Made by a program: the position numbers and the translations under genes
Notes under the pieces: model-generated
The model's database searches: none
What the model saw: the letters and a program-made list of their open reading frames with translations, nothing else
Told to the model about the DNA's origin: nothing
Source of the DNA: JAJPHF01 sp035293805
GTDB taxonomy: Bacteria > Chloroflexota > UBA6077 > JAJPHF01
NCBI GenBank assembly: GCA_035293805.1
Contig: DATGMD010000039.1
Coordinates: 1 to 48,253 of the forward strand
Direction of reading: 5' to 3'
DNA length: 48,253 bases
Shown: piece by piece, positions 15,308-22,454 of the stretch
Numbering within the stretch: the stretch's first letter is position 1
Layout of the letters: every line of letters starts with the position of its first letter

Positions 15308-16390
15308 TTGGTAGACGAGCTGACGCCGAGAGTAGAAACCATTCATATGTCCCACGATTTCGGGCGCTTCCACATCGAGCCCCTGCCGAGTGGTTTTGGG
15401 CTCACGCTGGGGAACGCCCTCCGCCGCGTGTTGTTGTCGTCGCTACCGGGGGCGGCCATTACCTCCATGAAGTTCGACGGCATCTACCACGAGTTCGCCA
15501 CCATCCCGGGCGTGCGCGAGGACACCACTGAGCTGATCCTGAACGTGAAGCAGATCCGCCTGAAGTCGTACAGCGCGGAGCCCGTGCGCCTCCAGCTCCA
15601 GGCGAGCGGGCCGGGCGTCATCACGGCCGGCGACATTAGCTGCCCGGCCGACGTGGAGATCGCGAACCCCGAGCTGTACATGGCGACGCTGGACGGCCCC
15701 GACTCGCACCTCGACGTCGAGTTCACCGTCGAGCGCGGCGAGGGGTACATCACCGGCGAGGGCCGTGAGCCGCCGGCGATCGGCGTGATCCCGATCGACG
15801 CGATCTTCACGCCGATCCGGCGGGTGAACTTTCAGGTGGAGAACACGCGCGTGGGCGGCCGCACGGACCTCGACCGCCTGGTCATCGAGGTCCAGACCGA
15901 CGGCACAATCGCGCCGAACGACGCGCTGGCGCAGGCGGCGACCATCCTGATCCAGCAGTTCGCTATCTTCACGGACCTGAGTCAGACGGCGCGGCGGCCC
16001 GAGAAGGCGACGCTCGGCGCGGGCGCCATCTCCCCGCGCATCTATGACATGCCGATCGAGCAGCTGGAGCTGTCGTCGCGCACGTACAACTGCCTGAAGC
16101 GCTCGCAGATCACGAAGGTCGGCCAGATCCTCGAGATGAGCGAGGATGAGCTGCTGGCGCTCCGCAACTTCGGCCACAAGTCGCTGTCCGAGCTGCGCGA
16201 GAAGCTGCAGGAGCTGGGCGTGTCGCTCGAGAGCGGCGAGGCTCACGAGGGCGAGGAGCCGGACGAGTACACGGCCGAGCCGGACGACGAGGACCTGGAC
16301 GACATCCGCGGCTTCGAGGACGAGGCGCCGCGGGCGCGCGACCGCTACGCCTACGCGCGCGTGAACGACGAAGACGAAGAGGAGCAGTAA
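15308..16390 (+). CDS. rpoA: RNA polymerase alpha subunit
   Basis: Alpha nucleates RNA polymerase assembly and contacts UP elements and activators. I chose the TTG start because AAGGAGAT lies eight bases upstream and it preserves the PRVETIHMSHDFGRFHIEPLPSGFGLTLGNALRRVLLSSLPGAAITS N-terminal domain. A start at the internal ATG would trim 13 residues. The C-terminal domain is clear (IEQLELSSRTYNCLKRSQITKVGQILEMSEDELLALRNFGHKSLSELREKL). About 45 residues of acidic tail rich in Asp/Glu follow (total 360), longer than the usual 315-330. Confidence 0.97.
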   Translation: MVDELTPRVETIHMSHDFGRFHIEPLPSGFGLTLGNALRRVLLSSLPGAAITSMKFDGIYHEFATIPGVREDTTELILNVKQIRLKSYSAEPVRLQLQASGPGVITAGDISCPADVEIANPELYMATLDGPDSHLDVEFTVERGEGYITGEGREPPAIGVIPIDAIFTPIRRVNFQVENTRVGGRTDLDRLVIEVQTDGTIAPNDALAQAATILIQQFAIFTDLSQTARRPEKATLGAGAISPRIYDMPIEQLELSSRTYNCLKRSQITKVGQILEMSEDELLALRNFGHKSLSELREKLQELGVSLESGEAHEGEEPDEYTAEPDDEDLDDIRGFEDEAPRARDRYAYARVNDEDEEEQ

Positions 16391-16392
16391 CC

Positions 16393-16743
16393 GTGCGACA
16401 CCGATGGGGCGGGCGCAAGCTCGGCCGGCCCACCAGCCACCGCCGGGCGCTACTGCGCAACCAGTCCACGGACCTGCTGCGCTACGAGAAGATCAAGACG
16501 ACCGAGGCGAAGGCCAAGGAGCTGCGCGGCGAGGTCGAGCACCTGATCACGCTGGCGAAGGCCGGCACGCTGCACGCGCGGCGGCAGGCGTACGCCTACG
16601 TGTACGACAAGCGGGTGGTCGACAAGCTCTTTCACGAGCTGGCGCCGCGCTTTCAGGAGCGGCCGGGCGGCTACACGCGCATCATTCGGCTCGGGCTGCG
16701 GCGCGGCGACGCCGCGCCGATCGTGCAGATCGAGCTGGTGTAG
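16393..16743 (+). CDS. rplQ: 50S ribosomal protein L17
   Basis: L17 lies near the tunnel exit. The GTG start two bases after the rpoA stop gives MRHRWGGRKLGRPTSHRRALLRNQSTDLLRYEKIKTTEAKAKELRGEVEHLITLAK, the diagnostic N-terminal half. The end YTRIIRLGLRRGDAAPIVQIELV is also standard. Length is 116 residues. It is translationally close-coupled to rpoA, as in most bacteria. Confidence 0.97.
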   Translation: MRHRWGGRKLGRPTSHRRALLRNQSTDLLRYEKIKTTEAKAKELRGEVEHLITLAKAGTLHARRQAYAYVYDKRVVDKLFHELAPRFQERPGGYTRIIRLGLRRGDAAPIVQIELV

Positions 16744-16794
16744 CGCCGGGCCGCAGCGGGACGGGCGCCCACGTTCGGCCCCGATTCGCCGCTG

Positions 16795-17547
16795 ATGCGC
16801 ACGCTGCGCCTGGCGCTGGAATACGACGGCACCGCCTATCGGGGCTTTGGCGTCCAGCCCGATGCGCCGACGATTCAGGGCGTACTGGAGGCGGCGCTGG
16901 CGGCGACGCTAAGCCACCCGGTGCGCGTGGTGGCCGGTGGGCGCACGGACAGCGGCGTCCACGCGGTCGGCCAGGTCGTTTCGCTGCGGACGAGTTCGCG
17001 TCTGGACACGGACTCCGTGCGGCGGGCGACGAACGCGCGGCTGCCGGCCGACGTGCGGGTGCGGGCGGTAGCGGACGCGCCGGCGGGCTTCGATGCGCGG
17101 CGCAGCGCGCTGTGGCGGCACTATCGGTACACGCTCTGGCGGGACGCGGCGCCGAACATCTGGTGGCAGCGCTATAGCCACCATCTGGCCGAGCCACTCG
17201 ACCTCGGGGCGATGCGGCGGGCAAGCCGACGGCTGGAGGGGCGCCACGACTTCGCGGGCTTCGCCACCCACCAGGCGCAGAACGCGCCCGTGAGCACGGT
17301 GCGACGGGTGATCGCGGCGCGCTGGCGCGTGGACGGCGGGTTCTGGCACTTCGACGTGGTGGCCGACGCGTTCTTGCGGCACATGGTCCGCAGCATGGTG
17401 GGCACGCTGCTGCTCGTCGGGCGCGGCGAGCTGGCGGCGCGCGATATCGACGGCGTGCTGCGCGCGCGGGACCGCCGCCGTGCCGGGCCGACGGTGCCCG
17501 CGGCGGGCCTGACGTTGATGGAAATTGCTTATCCAAGTGAGGAGTGA
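16795..17547 (+). CDS. truA: tRNA pseudouridine(38-40) synthase TruA
   Basis: Converts U38-U40 of the tRNA anticodon arm to pseudouridine. The 250 residues carry LALEYDGTAYRGFGVQP, the catalytic-Asp motif GGRTDSGVHAVGQVVSL, the RHYRYTLW segment, and the C-terminal FLRHMVRSMVGTLLLVGRGEL. The last codons (Ser-Glu-Glu-stop) are written by GTGAGGA heptad repeat units, so the repeat has become part of the gene end. Placement between rplQ and rplM is common in Gram-positive-like genomes. Confidence 0.95.
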   Translation: MRTLRLALEYDGTAYRGFGVQPDAPTIQGVLEAALAATLSHPVRVVAGGRTDSGVHAVGQVVSLRTSSRLDTDSVRRATNARLPADVRVRAVADAPAGFDARRSALWRHYRYTLWRDAAPNIWWQRYSHHLAEPLDLGAMRRASRRLEGRHDFAGFATHQAQNAPVSTVRRVIAARWRVDGGFWHFDVVADAFLRHMVRSMVGTLLLVGRGELAARDIDGVLRARDRRRAGPTVPAAGLTLMEIAYPSEE

Positions 17548-17614
17548 GGAGTGCGGAGCAACGAGAACGGCTGCCGTACAGCACTCAGCACTCAGCACTC
17601 AGCACTCAGCACTC
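17537..17614 (+). repeat. Heptad-repeat inverted element, truA-rplM junction
   Basis: Two GTGAGGA units and one GTGCGGA (17537-17557) are followed, after 22 bases, by five perfect tandem copies of AGCACTC (17580-17614). The arms are imperfect complements, so the element can fold. It carries the truA stop codon on its left and ends directly before the GGAGGA ribosome-binding site of rplM on its right. The units fit the GANNGCT/AGCNNTC pattern of the two elements around rpsS. Confidence 0.85.
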
Positions 17615-17624
17615 GGAGGACACC

Positions 17625-18425
17625 GTGCCGGTAACGATGCGCTCGTCCGCGTCCCAGCGGACCTATTCGCCCAAGAAGACCGATCTCGTCCACCAGTGGC
17701 ATGTGCTGGACGCCGAGGGCCAGACGCTCGGGCGGCTCGCCACGCAGGCAGCATCGCTGCTGCGCGGCAAGCACAATCCCCGCTACGTGCCGCACCTGGA
17801 CTGCGGCGACTACGTGGTGATCGTCAACGCCGAGAAGATCGTCGTCAGCGGCCGCAAGGCCAGCCAGAAGACGTACTATCGGCACTCCGGCTATCCGGGC
17901 GGGCTGAAGGAAGAAACGCTCGAACGGCTCATGCATCGCAAGCCGGAGCGCGTGGTCGAGCTGGCCATCAAGGGCATGTTGCCGCATACGGCGCTCGGCC
18001 GCGCGATGTACAAGAAGCTGCGCGTGTACAAGGGCCCGAGGCATCCGCACCAGGGGCAGCTGGCAGCGCCCGCCGGCAGCCAGGCTGCTCCTAAGGTCGC
18101 CGCGCCGGCGGCCCCCGCGGGGGCCCCCACCGGGTCCGTCGCTCCCGTAACGGCCCCCGCCGCGCCCGCGGCGGCCGGCGCCCGGCCCGTGGCCCCGGCC
18201 GCCGCGCCCAGCCCGGCCCCGGCGCCTGAGGTGGTCCAGGGCGACGTGCCCGGCGCAGGCGCCGGGCCATCGGGAGTGGAGCTGCCCGCCCCGCCGCAGG
18301 CGACCGAGTCCGCGAGCGCTCCCGAATCGGCCGCGCCAACAACCGCGCCAACCGCGAACCCGGCCCCCGCCGAGTCCGAAGCCGCTGCCGCCCCGGAAGC
18401 GGGCACCACGGAAGAGAGTAAGTAA
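17625..18425 (+). CDS. rplM: 50S ribosomal protein L13 with long Ala/Pro tail
   Basis: L13 is an early-assembly 50S protein. A GTG with GGAGGA five bases upstream was chosen. An in-frame upstream ATG would translate the heptad repeats. Residues 1 to about 146 are normal L13: HQWHVLDAEGQTLGRLATQAASLLRGKHNPRYVPHLDCGDYVVIVNAEKIVVSGRK, then YYRHSGYPGGLKEETLERLMHRKPERVVELAIKGMLPHTALGRAMYKKLRVYKGPRHPHQGQ. About 120 more residues are Ala/Pro/Gly-rich and become acidic at the end. The total of 266 residues compares with about 145 in other bacteria. Confidence 0.95.
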   Translation: MPVTMRSSASQRTYSPKKTDLVHQWHVLDAEGQTLGRLATQAASLLRGKHNPRYVPHLDCGDYVVIVNAEKIVVSGRKASQKTYYRHSGYPGGLKEETLERLMHRKPERVVELAIKGMLPHTALGRAMYKKLRVYKGPRHPHQGQLAAPAGSQAAPKVAAPAAPAGAPTGSVAPVTAPAAPAAAGARPVAPAAAPSPAPAPEVVQGDVPGAGAGPSGVELPAPPQATESASAPESAAPTTAPTANPAPAESEAAAAPEAGTTEESK

Positions 18426-18839
18426 ATGCGAGAGGCCACCCCCCGCGCCAGCCGCACCGCGCACTCCAGCGTCGGGCGCCGCAAGACCGCGATTGCGCGT
18501 GTGCGCTTGCAGCCCGGCAACGGCATCATCATCATCGACGGCAAGCAGTTGCCGGAGCGGTTCCCACGGCTCGTCTATCAGAAGGCCATCGCCGAGCCGC
18601 TGGAGCGCACGAACACGCTCCGTACCTACAACGTGATGGCCAAGGTGACGGGCGGCGGCCTCACCGGCCAGGCCGAGGCCATTCGCCACGGCATTGCCCG
18701 GGCACTCGTCCGCGAGAACGAGGAGTTCCGTCCCACGCTGCGCCAGGCTGGCTTCCTCACGCGCGACTCGCGTGTGAAGGAGCGCAAGAAGTACGGTCTG
18801 AAGCGCGCCCGCAAGGCGCCGCAGTACACCAAGCGCTAA
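18426..18839 (+). CDS. rpsI: 30S ribosomal protein S9
   Basis: S9 reaches P-site tRNA with its C-terminal Lys-Arg tail. The 137 residues show SVGRRKTAIARVRLQPGNGIIIIDGKQLPERF and the invariant ending LTRDSRVKERKKYGLKRARKAPQYTKR. The ATG follows the rplM stop without a gap; the ribosome-binding site must lie in the rplM end (GAAGAGAGTAAG). It is the last gene of the superoperon and a terminator hairpin follows. Confidence 0.97.
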   Translation: MREATPRASRTAHSSVGRRKTAIARVRLQPGNGIIIIDGKQLPERFPRLVYQKAIAEPLERTNTLRTYNVMAKVTGGGLTGQAEAIRHGIARALVRENEEFRPTLRQAGFLTRDSRVKERKKYGLKRARKAPQYTKR

Positions 18840-18920
18840 GGCATAGGAAGTCGTAGGGCAGCGGCTCGTCCCCTAGCGCCCGGCTGTGGTGCGCAGGCTC
18901 GCCGGCTGCCGGTAACCAAA

Positions 18921-18956
18921 GGCGCGGAGGTCGCCGTTCGGGATGACCTCCGCGCC
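18921..18956 (+). terminator. Terminator hairpin after rpsI
   Basis: GGCGCGGAGGTC (18921-18932) pairs perfectly with GACCTCCGCGCC (18945-18956), giving a 12-bp stem with a 12-base loop, followed by TTCCTGTCT. The T-content is modest but the stem is very stable, and the position is at the end of the superoperon. Confidence 0.7.
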
Positions 18957-19078
18957 TTCCTGTCTAACGCTAACTGTGCAAGCAGCGCCCGACGCGTCAA
19001 GCTAGGTGCCGCGCATGCCGCCACCAGCACGCGTGCCGGCTCCTCAGGTCGTTATGACGAGCTATCCGCGCCGCCACT

Positions 19079-19108
19079 CTGTCACCGATGTGAATGCCCG
19101 GCTATACT
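19079..19108 (+). promoter_or_regulatory. Candidate promoter of the first VOC gene
   Basis: TATACT at 19103-19108 with a weak -35 (CTGTCA, 19079-19084, 18-base spacer). It would start transcription about 27 bases before the VOC start. TATACT recurs upstream of tlyA and of both Rieske genes, so it may be the preferred -10 form in this genome. Confidence 0.45.
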
Positions 19109-19141
19109 GCCTCGAAGATCCTCGCGGAGGAGGAGCGCCCG

Positions 19142-19549
19142 ATGGCCAAGCTGCGGCACATCGCCATTCGCACGGCCGATCCCGAGCAGACCGCTGCCTG
19201 GTACAAGCAGGCGTTTGATCTCGAGGAGGTCGGCCGCGCGCGCAATGGCGTCTACCTGTCGGACGGGGATATCAACATCGCTATCTTGCGGACGAGCACC
19301 GAAACGACGCGCGGCGAGGTACCGCCCGGCATCCACCACCTGGGCTTCCTGGTGGAGGACCTGGACGCCACGTGCCACCGGCTGGCCGAGATGGGCGCCG
19401 AGCGGCTGCCGAGCGCGCCGCTGGCGGGCAACTACTACGAGGTGAAGCACCTGGGCCCCGACGGCGTTGAGTTCGACGTCAGCGCCGCCGGCTGGGCGGG
19501 CGCCCGGCCGCTCGACGGGGAGGCTAGCGAGGCCGCCGCGTCGTCCTAA
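19142..19549 (+). CDS. VOC superfamily (glyoxalase/dioxygenase fold) protein
   Basis: A single-domain VOC protein of 135 residues. The start MAKLRHIAIRTADPEQTAAWYKQAFDLEEVG, the middle GIHHLGFLVEDLDATCHRLAEMGAE and the end GPDGVEFDVS give the paired beta-alpha-beta-beta-beta modules. Candidate metal ligands are His6, the His pair in GIHHLGF and the Glu of VEFDV. The VOC fold serves glyoxalases, extradiol dioxygenases, epimerases and antibiotic-binding proteins; the substrate cannot be told. The ATG was chosen over an upstream start because of the GGAGGAGGAGC site. It stands alone, with its own promoter candidate. Confidence 0.8.
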   Translation: MAKLRHIAIRTADPEQTAAWYKQAFDLEEVGRARNGVYLSDGDINIAILRTSTETTRGEVPPGIHHLGFLVEDLDATCHRLAEMGAERLPSAPLAGNYYEVKHLGPDGVEFDVSAAGWAGARPLDGEASEAAASS

Positions 19550-19564
19550 TGCGTGCTGCTCCCC

Positions 19565-20044
19565 TCAGAGCACCCAGTCACGGCGGGCGGCAAAGGCGGC
19601 GAGCGCGCGCTCCTGGTCGGCGCTGCTGATCGCGCCAGGGCAGATCGCGCGCAGCTCGCGCAGCGCCGCGTCGGCGCTCAGGCCGCCGCGGATAAGGTGC
19701 GCCGCGAGCACCGTGGCCGTGCGTCCCTGGCCCATCAGGCAATGGACGACGGCTGGGATGCCGTGAGCTCGCTGCCAGTCGAGGAAGCTGAGCGCGTGCC
19801 GGAGTTGGAGCGGGGCCGGCGCCGTCAGATCGGCGACGGGTAGGTGCAGGCTGGCGAGCCCGTGCCGCGCGAGCGCCTGCGGCGCTAGCGGCGTCTCGGT
19901 TACCGACAGCACCGCGCCGATCCCCTGGCCGCGCAGCCAGGCCAGGTCGGCGTCCAGCCGGTCCTCGTCACCATCGCGGCCGCCCGGCCGCGAGCAGCCC
20001 GCAAGCGTCTCGGGTATTAACCAGTAGAACCGCTCCAGTGCCAT
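19565..20044 (-). CDS. Dual-specificity-type protein phosphatase
   Basis: A 159-residue cysteine phosphatase of the DSP/PTP fold. The P-loop is HCLMGQGRT, with nucleophile Cys102 and Arg108. The likely general acid is Asp72 in LPVADLT. In this family the enzyme dephosphorylates phospho-Ser/Thr/Tyr or small phosphorylated compounds; the target is unknown. The start MALERFYWLIPETLAG was preferred to an upstream start, because the added 52 residues are Arg/Gly-rich and unstructured. It follows the prenyltransferase gene on the same strand after a 168-bp gap. Confidence 0.8.
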   Translation of the reverse strand: MALERFYWLIPETLAGCSRPGGRDGDEDRLDADLAWLRGQGIGAVLSVTETPLAPQALARHGLASLHLPVADLTAPAPLQLRHALSFLDWQRAHGIPAVVHCLMGQGRTATVLAAHLIRGGLSADAALRELRAICPGAISSADQERALAAFAARRDWVL

Positions 20045-20212
20045 CCTCGCCTGCCCGCCTCGCCGTGGTTCGTGTTGTGCCTGGCTGCCGCGCCGGCCCA
20101 CAGCAGTAGGGTACGACACGAGGCCGCGTATGCCCCTGGGCGTTTTGGCGGGAAGGCACCTGCCAATTCGGGCAGGATCGCACGCGGCAGGGCGCGGCAC
20201 CCAAACGGCGCC

Positions 20213-21100
20213 TCAGCGGGGACCGAGGTAGAGGATGGCGGCGCTGAGGGTGGCCCAGAGAGCGACGGTGATCAGCAGGGGGCGATCGCCGAGCAGCGCC
20301 TCCTCGGGGCTGCCGCCCAGGCCGCCGACGCGCACGAGGTAGAGGTAGCGGAAGATGCCGTAGATCACCAGCGGAATGGTCAGCATCAGGAGCGGCGGGC
20401 GGTCGGGCCGCTCGGAGAACGTGTACAGCGAGTACACTACGATGCTGCACGCGGCCGTGATCAACATCATCTCGTCGAGGAACGGCACCGACATCGCGCT
20501 CAGGCTCGCGCGGTGCGCCATGGCACCGTCCTCCAGCGTCGCTAGCTCATGGCGCCGTTTCGCGGTCACGATGAACAGCGCGCCCAGGAACGTACACAGC
20601 AGGAGCCACGGCGAGATCAGCACCTGGAGCACGACGGCGCCGGCGGCGGCGCGCAGCACGAAGCCGGTGGCGACGGTGAAGAGATCGACGATCGTGACGT
20701 GCTTCAGCCAGAGCGTGTAGACGGCTGTCAGCACGATGTAGCTGAGGCCGACGAGGAAGAAGCCCCAGCCGAGCGCCGCGGCCACCGCGAGCGCGCCGAG
20801 CAGCAGCGCGCCGGCCACGCGGACGGCCGTCGCCGGGGCGATGAGCCCAGCGGCGATAGGGCGGCGGGCCTTGAGGGGGTGCAGGCGGTCCCGGGGGGCG
20901 TCGGCGGCGTCGTTGATCAGGTAGGCGCTCGACGCCAGCGCGCACAGCACGGCGAAGGCGACGACCGCGCGCCAAACCGCGGGGGGATTCGTCAGGTTCA
21001 GCGAGAAGACCAGGCCCACGAAGACGAGCCCGTTCTTGATCCACTGGCGCGGGCGCAGCGCGGTGAGCCAGATCAGCAGCGTCTTGGACGACGATCCCAT
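20213..21100 (-). CDS. UbiA-type prenyltransferase, decaprenyl-phosphate phosphoribosyltransferase-like
   Basis: An integral membrane transferase of 295 residues with about eight or nine hydrophobic helices. LRPRQWIKNGLVFVGLVFS at the N-terminus, the Asp-rich motif NDAADAPRDRLHPLKARRP and the later TAKRRHELATLEDG are the pattern of the UbiA branch that moves phosphoribosyl onto polyprenyl phosphate, the first step to decaprenylphosphoryl-arabinose. Other UbiA activities (quinone, chlorophyll or archaeal-lipid type) cannot be excluded. It lies 16 bp after the GT2 gene, so the two form an operon for a lipid-linked sugar or glycolipid. Confidence 0.75.
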   Translation of the reverse strand: MGSSSKTLLIWLTALRPRQWIKNGLVFVGLVFSLNLTNPPAVWRAVVAFAVLCALASSAYLINDAADAPRDRLHPLKARRPIAAGLIAPATAVRVAGALLLGALAVAAALGWGFFLVGLSYIVLTAVYTLWLKHVTIVDLFTVATGFVLRAAAGAVVLQVLISPWLLLCTFLGALFIVTAKRRHELATLEDGAMAHRASLSAMSVPFLDEMMLITAACSIVVYSLYTFSERPDRPPLLMLTIPLVIYGIFRYLYLVRVGGLGGSPEEALLGDRPLLITVALWATLSAAILYLGPR

Positions 21101-21116
21101 GTTCGTTCGCCGTGTA

Positions 21117-22283
21117 TCAGGGCGAGTACATCCGCCCTTTCCAACTGACGCCTCGCCCGGAGACGACGCGGTAGGCCGAATAGCAGATCAGGGCGTTGAA
21201 CATGGCGGCGCCGAGGGGAATGGTGAGCGAGTAGCGGCCGGGCACGTCGGCCTCGCGGTTGCAGCGCCAGGCCAGGTACAGGATGCAAGCGGTTTGGAGG
21301 CTCGCCACGCCGCTCACTAGCGCCGCCGACGCGTCGAGGCCGTTCGGCGCCACCACCCGGCCCAGTGCCACCAGGACGATCAGGGGAGGCACGAGGGTCA
21401 CGGCGCTGACAGCGCCCACCAGCAGCAGCACCCGGTCGATCCGCCGGCCCAGGCTCTCGAAGCTGTTCTTCGCCCAGCCCTCCCAGATCTGGCCCAGGTC
21501 GCGGTACATGCGAATGTGTACCAGCGCGCGGCCGTCGGCCAGCTGGACCGGATAGCCCGCCATCTTCACGGCGCGCGCCAGGGCGCTGTCCTCGACGATG
21601 GCCTCCCGCTGGGCAGCGTGGCCCCCTGCCTTCTCGTAGGCGGCGCGGCGCACGAGCAGGAACTGGCCGTTGGCGTAGGCGACCTGTGGCCGGCGCGGAT
21701 CGGCCATTGCCTGGAGCGGCAGCGCCAGGGCGATGACGAGCAACACAACCGGCTGGATCACCCGCTCCCAGAAGCTCGACAGCCGCTGGCGGGGCACCAG
21801 CGAGACCAGGCCCAGCCCGCGGTCCTCCGCGTGCGCCAGGGCCGCGCCCACCGCGCCCGGCTCCAGCCACGTATCGGCGTCGAGAAACAGCACCCATTCG
21901 CCTTCCAGGTGCGGCGCGGCCTGTGCCAGCGCGAAGTTCTTGCCCGTCCAGCCCCGGGGGAGCGGCTGGCCCGGGATCACGCACAGGCGCGGCTCGCGGG
22001 CGGCGAGCCGGGTCAGGATGGCCGGCGTCGCGTCGGTCGAGTTGTCGTCGACGACGACGATCTGCAGGGCGCGGTGGCGCTGCGCGAAGACGGAGCGCAG
22101 ACAGCGCTCGACGTTCGCCGCCTCGTTGCGCACTGGGATGACGACCGAGACGAGGGGCTCCGGCAACGCCGTCGGGCTGCCCTCGTCGGCCACGCGCTCC
22201 AGAGCGGCGAAGAAGGCGCGAGCGCGCCAGGCGATCATGGCTAGCAGAATGCTCACGCCCGCGAGCAGACCCAGAGGGGCCAT
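21117..22283 (-). CDS. Family 2 glycosyltransferase, membrane-anchored
   Basis: 388 residues. An N-terminal membrane helix (LGLLAGVSILLAMIAW) is followed by a GT-A domain: VSVVIPVRNEAANVERCLRSVF, VVDDNSTDATP, the metal-binding FLDADTWL, and EDSALARAVK with the acceptor-side acid. Three or four C-terminal hydrophobic segments anchor it. It resembles the carotenoid/hopanoid-associated GT2 group (CrtQ or HpnB style), which glycosylates lipids. The exact acceptor is not visible. It is transcribed with the UbiA gene and divergently from tlyA. Confidence 0.8.
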   Translation of the reverse strand: MAPLGLLAGVSILLAMIAWRARAFFAALERVADEGSPTALPEPLVSVVIPVRNEAANVERCLRSVFAQRHRALQIVVVDDNSTDATPAILTRLAAREPRLCVIPGQPLPRGWTGKNFALAQAAPHLEGEWVLFLDADTWLEPGAVGAALAHAEDRGLGLVSLVPRQRLSSFWERVIQPVVLLVIALALPLQAMADPRRPQVAYANGQFLLVRRAAYEKAGGHAAQREAIVEDSALARAVKMAGYPVQLADGRALVHIRMYRDLGQIWEGWAKNSFESLGRRIDRVLLLVGAVSAVTLVPPLIVLVALGRVVAPNGLDASAALVSGVASLQTACILYLAWRCNREADVPGRYSLTIPLGAAMFNALICYSAYRVVSGRGVSWKGRMYSP

Positions 22284-22328
22284 AGGCTTCTCTCCACGGG
22301 GACTCGCGCCGCCGGGCGCGGGAGCCCT

Positions 22329-22337
22329 ATTGTAACA
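22329..22337 (-). promoter_or_regulatory. Extended -10 promoter of the GT2-UbiA operon
   Basis: On the minus strand this reads TG-T-TACAAT, an extended -10 element in a GC-rich spacer. It would start transcription about 40 bases before the glycosyltransferase ATG. There is no good -35, as is common for extended -10 promoters. The tlyA promoter candidate points the other way 44 bases away. Confidence 0.5.
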
Positions 22338-22380
22338 CGGTGCGCCAGGCGGGCGCGGTCGCGGCCACCCGGGGCTCGGC

Positions 22381-22386
22381 TATACT
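22381..22386 (+). promoter_or_regulatory. -10 element of the tlyA-nadK-recN group
   Basis: TATACT lies 32 bases before the tlyA ATG. The -35 region is GC-rich and poor (GTCGCG at 17 bases). It is the same -10 word as upstream of the VOC and Rieske genes. The heptad element lies between it and the start of tlyA. Confidence 0.45.
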
Positions 22387-22401
22387 ACCGGCGAGCGACG
22401 A

Positions 22402-22454
22402 GCGCTGAGTGCCGAAGGATGAGGAAGAAGACACCGTCGCGACTCAGCACTCGG
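22402..22454 (+). repeat. Heptad-related repeat spanning the tlyA start
   Basis: CTGAGTGC (22405-22412) and GACTCAGCACTCGG (22441-22454) are complementary heptad-type arms (GAGTGCT/AGCACTC). The ATG used for tlyA lies between them, so the right arm would be translated as Arg-Leu-Ser-Thr-Arg-Gly. It is a degenerate single-unit version of the elements in the ribosomal operon. Confidence 0.55.

Larger units (their letters stand above)
18840..19141. other. Gene-free spacer after the ribosomal superoperon
   Basis: About 300 bases between rpsI and the first VOC gene. It holds the terminator hairpin and a candidate promoter with TATACT. Short open frames overlap it but lack family resemblance and codon character. 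Nothing else is visible. Confidence 0.6.

Noticed and set aside
17580..17614. CRISPR-like tandem repeat
   Set aside because: Units are 7 bases, contiguous and without spacers, so it is a short tandem repeat and not a CRISPR array.
22329..22386. Divergent promoter region as a regulator binding site
   Set aside because: The two promoter candidates are close, but I see no additional palindrome between them that would support a shared operator.
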